From Candidatus Riflebacteria bacterium HGW-Riflebacteria-1 (GTDB lineage Bacteria > Muiribacteriota > Ozemobacteria > Ozemobacterales > Ozemobacteraceae): DNA of 64,000 nucleotides. Where the stretch lies: contig PGYB01000004.1 in NCBI GenBank assembly GCA_002839445.1, positions 1-64,000 of the forward strand, read 5' to 3'. This document shows, one piece after another, positions 63,361-64,000 of the stretch. The notes beneath the pieces are model-generated. The model was not told where the DNA came from and did no database searches. It worked only from the letters and a program-made list of their open reading frames with translations. The stretch's first letter is position 1. Each line of letters opens with the position of its first letter. Position numbers and translations under genes: made by a program.

Positions 63361-64000
63361 TTGAAAGATTCTATGCCGGAAGCCCGCTCAAACGAATTCT
63401 CACGGTGGTTGCCCTGCTGCTGCTGGTTTCGGCAGTCTCGACAATTTACAGCTTTTACAATCTTGCCTCCCAACTTAAGGTGTTCAACGAATCTGGTCCC
63501 TATACCGAGATCGGTTTCGAGAATATACTGGAGCAGCGCGGGTATGCTGATGTTGATAAATCGCTTAAAAACGCGCTGGCCGGCTGGAAAACGCTTTCTG
63601 AACTCGCGCAGAAACTTTTGCAGGAAAAGCGTGGTGGTAAGCCCAGCAGCCTCTCTGCTGAAGTTGCCAGCCATGACCAGGAAATCATTGGCGCTGTTCG
63701 CAGCTTTGGCAGCCTTGACTGGAAGTATCTGCTTCTGTTCGCCAGCCCACAGCTTGATCCTCTCGACAGTGTTTATGCTGAAAGCTATAAGAAGATCCGC
63801 TCTGTTTCGCGCTTTCTTGCAGTATATCAGCGGCGATTCAAGGAATTGTATCCCGACGAAAACAGCTCGTTCATTTTCGCAGCCCAGGTAAGACTGGCAC
63901 GGCTGAACGACTTGACCAGCCCTTTTCTGATCGGCAAAATGATTACTGTCGCTATGGACGGGATTGCATTGCGGGGGCTTGTCGGGCTGTTTAACGATGG
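63348..64000 (+). CDS. Membrane-anchored protein, partial at window end
   Basis: ATG 63348 follows AGGAGG at ideal spacing and the frame stays open to the last base (217 codons). An N-terminal TM helix (ILTVVALLLLVSAVSTIYSFY) is followed by a helical, soluble part (LEQRGYADVDKSLKNALAGW, VASHDQEIIGAVRSFGSLDW). It overlaps the preceding gene by 13 bases and is the third gene of the sigma operon. No family recognised in the visible part. Confidence 0.65.
   Translation, partial: MRSLIERFYAGSPLKRILTVVALLLLVSAVSTIYSFYNLASQLKVFNESGPYTEIGFENILEQRGYADVDKSLKNALAGWKTLSELAQKLLQEKRGGKPSSLSAEVASHDQEIIGAVRSFGSLDWKYLLLFASPQLDPLDSVYAESYKKIRSVSRFLAVYQRRFKELYPDENSSFIFAAQVRLARLNDLTSPFLIGKMITVAMDGIALRGLVGLFND

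Overview
The window reads as a 64 kb stretch of a bacterial chromosome that carries an integrated plasmid- or phage-like element and a dense defence island. The host has Gram-negative features: prepilin-type proteins, an OmpA-type peptidoglycan-binding domain, Sec signal peptides, strong GGAGG ribosome sites and ATGA gene overlaps. It also has two large SpoIIE-type phosphatases and poorly conserved secreted or membrane proteins. This mixture recalls uncultivated lineages such as Riflebacteria, but that is an impression from gene content. No rRNA or other phylogenetic marker is present.

1-16.8 kb, mobile-element core and cargo. The replication and recombination set comprises a DUF932 protein, an ERF single-strand annealing protein with a partner PD-(D/E)XK exonuclease, a D5/P4-type primase-helicase, a DUF3631 helicase-like protein and an excisionase-type DNA-binding protein. 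Cargo includes a KAP NTPase, two SH3-domain envelope proteins, an HNH nuclease and a DUF559/Vsr-like nuclease. Three intergenic gaps share an unusual layout: 16-24 nt inverted-repeat arms, each made of an internal direct repeat, flanking an AT-rich spacer. The gap beside the primase also holds seven exact-period 11-bp tandem repeats, which look like iterons. No integrase is visible.

17-31.5 kb, one six-gene operon with overlapping or nearly abutting genes: SNF2 helicase, beta-class N6-adenine methyltransferase, RhuM, type III-Res-like helicase/nuclease, SIR2 and HerA. It joins an atypical restriction-modification set to a SIR2-HerA pair and is the best candidate for an undescribed composite defence system. 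It is followed by a sequence resembling the 3' end of a tRNA-Leu, a possible attachment site, and by a strong hairpin.

31.9-38.8 kb, a complete Wadjet-like JetABCD operon (SMC-type condensin plus Toprim nuclease, known to act against plasmids). A bidirectional hairpin separates it from the convergent 39.0-45.8 kb type I restriction-modification operon hsdR-hsdM-DUF1016-hsdS.

46-52 kb, a decayed small gene and two overlapping paralogous SpoIIE-family phosphatases. 52.3-54.9 kb, a secreted ankyrin protein, a HigB/HigA-like toxin-antitoxin pair whose toxin gene has a frameshift, and a RhuM remnant. 55.2-58.1 kb, a three-gene pseudopilin operon whose first gene fuses a membrane/pilin-like N-terminus to an OmpA domain. 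58.2-62.1 kb, a large secreted protein of unknown function and a TPR membrane protein on the minus strand. 62.4-64 kb, an ECF sigma factor translationally coupled to two membrane-protein genes, the last cut by the window end.
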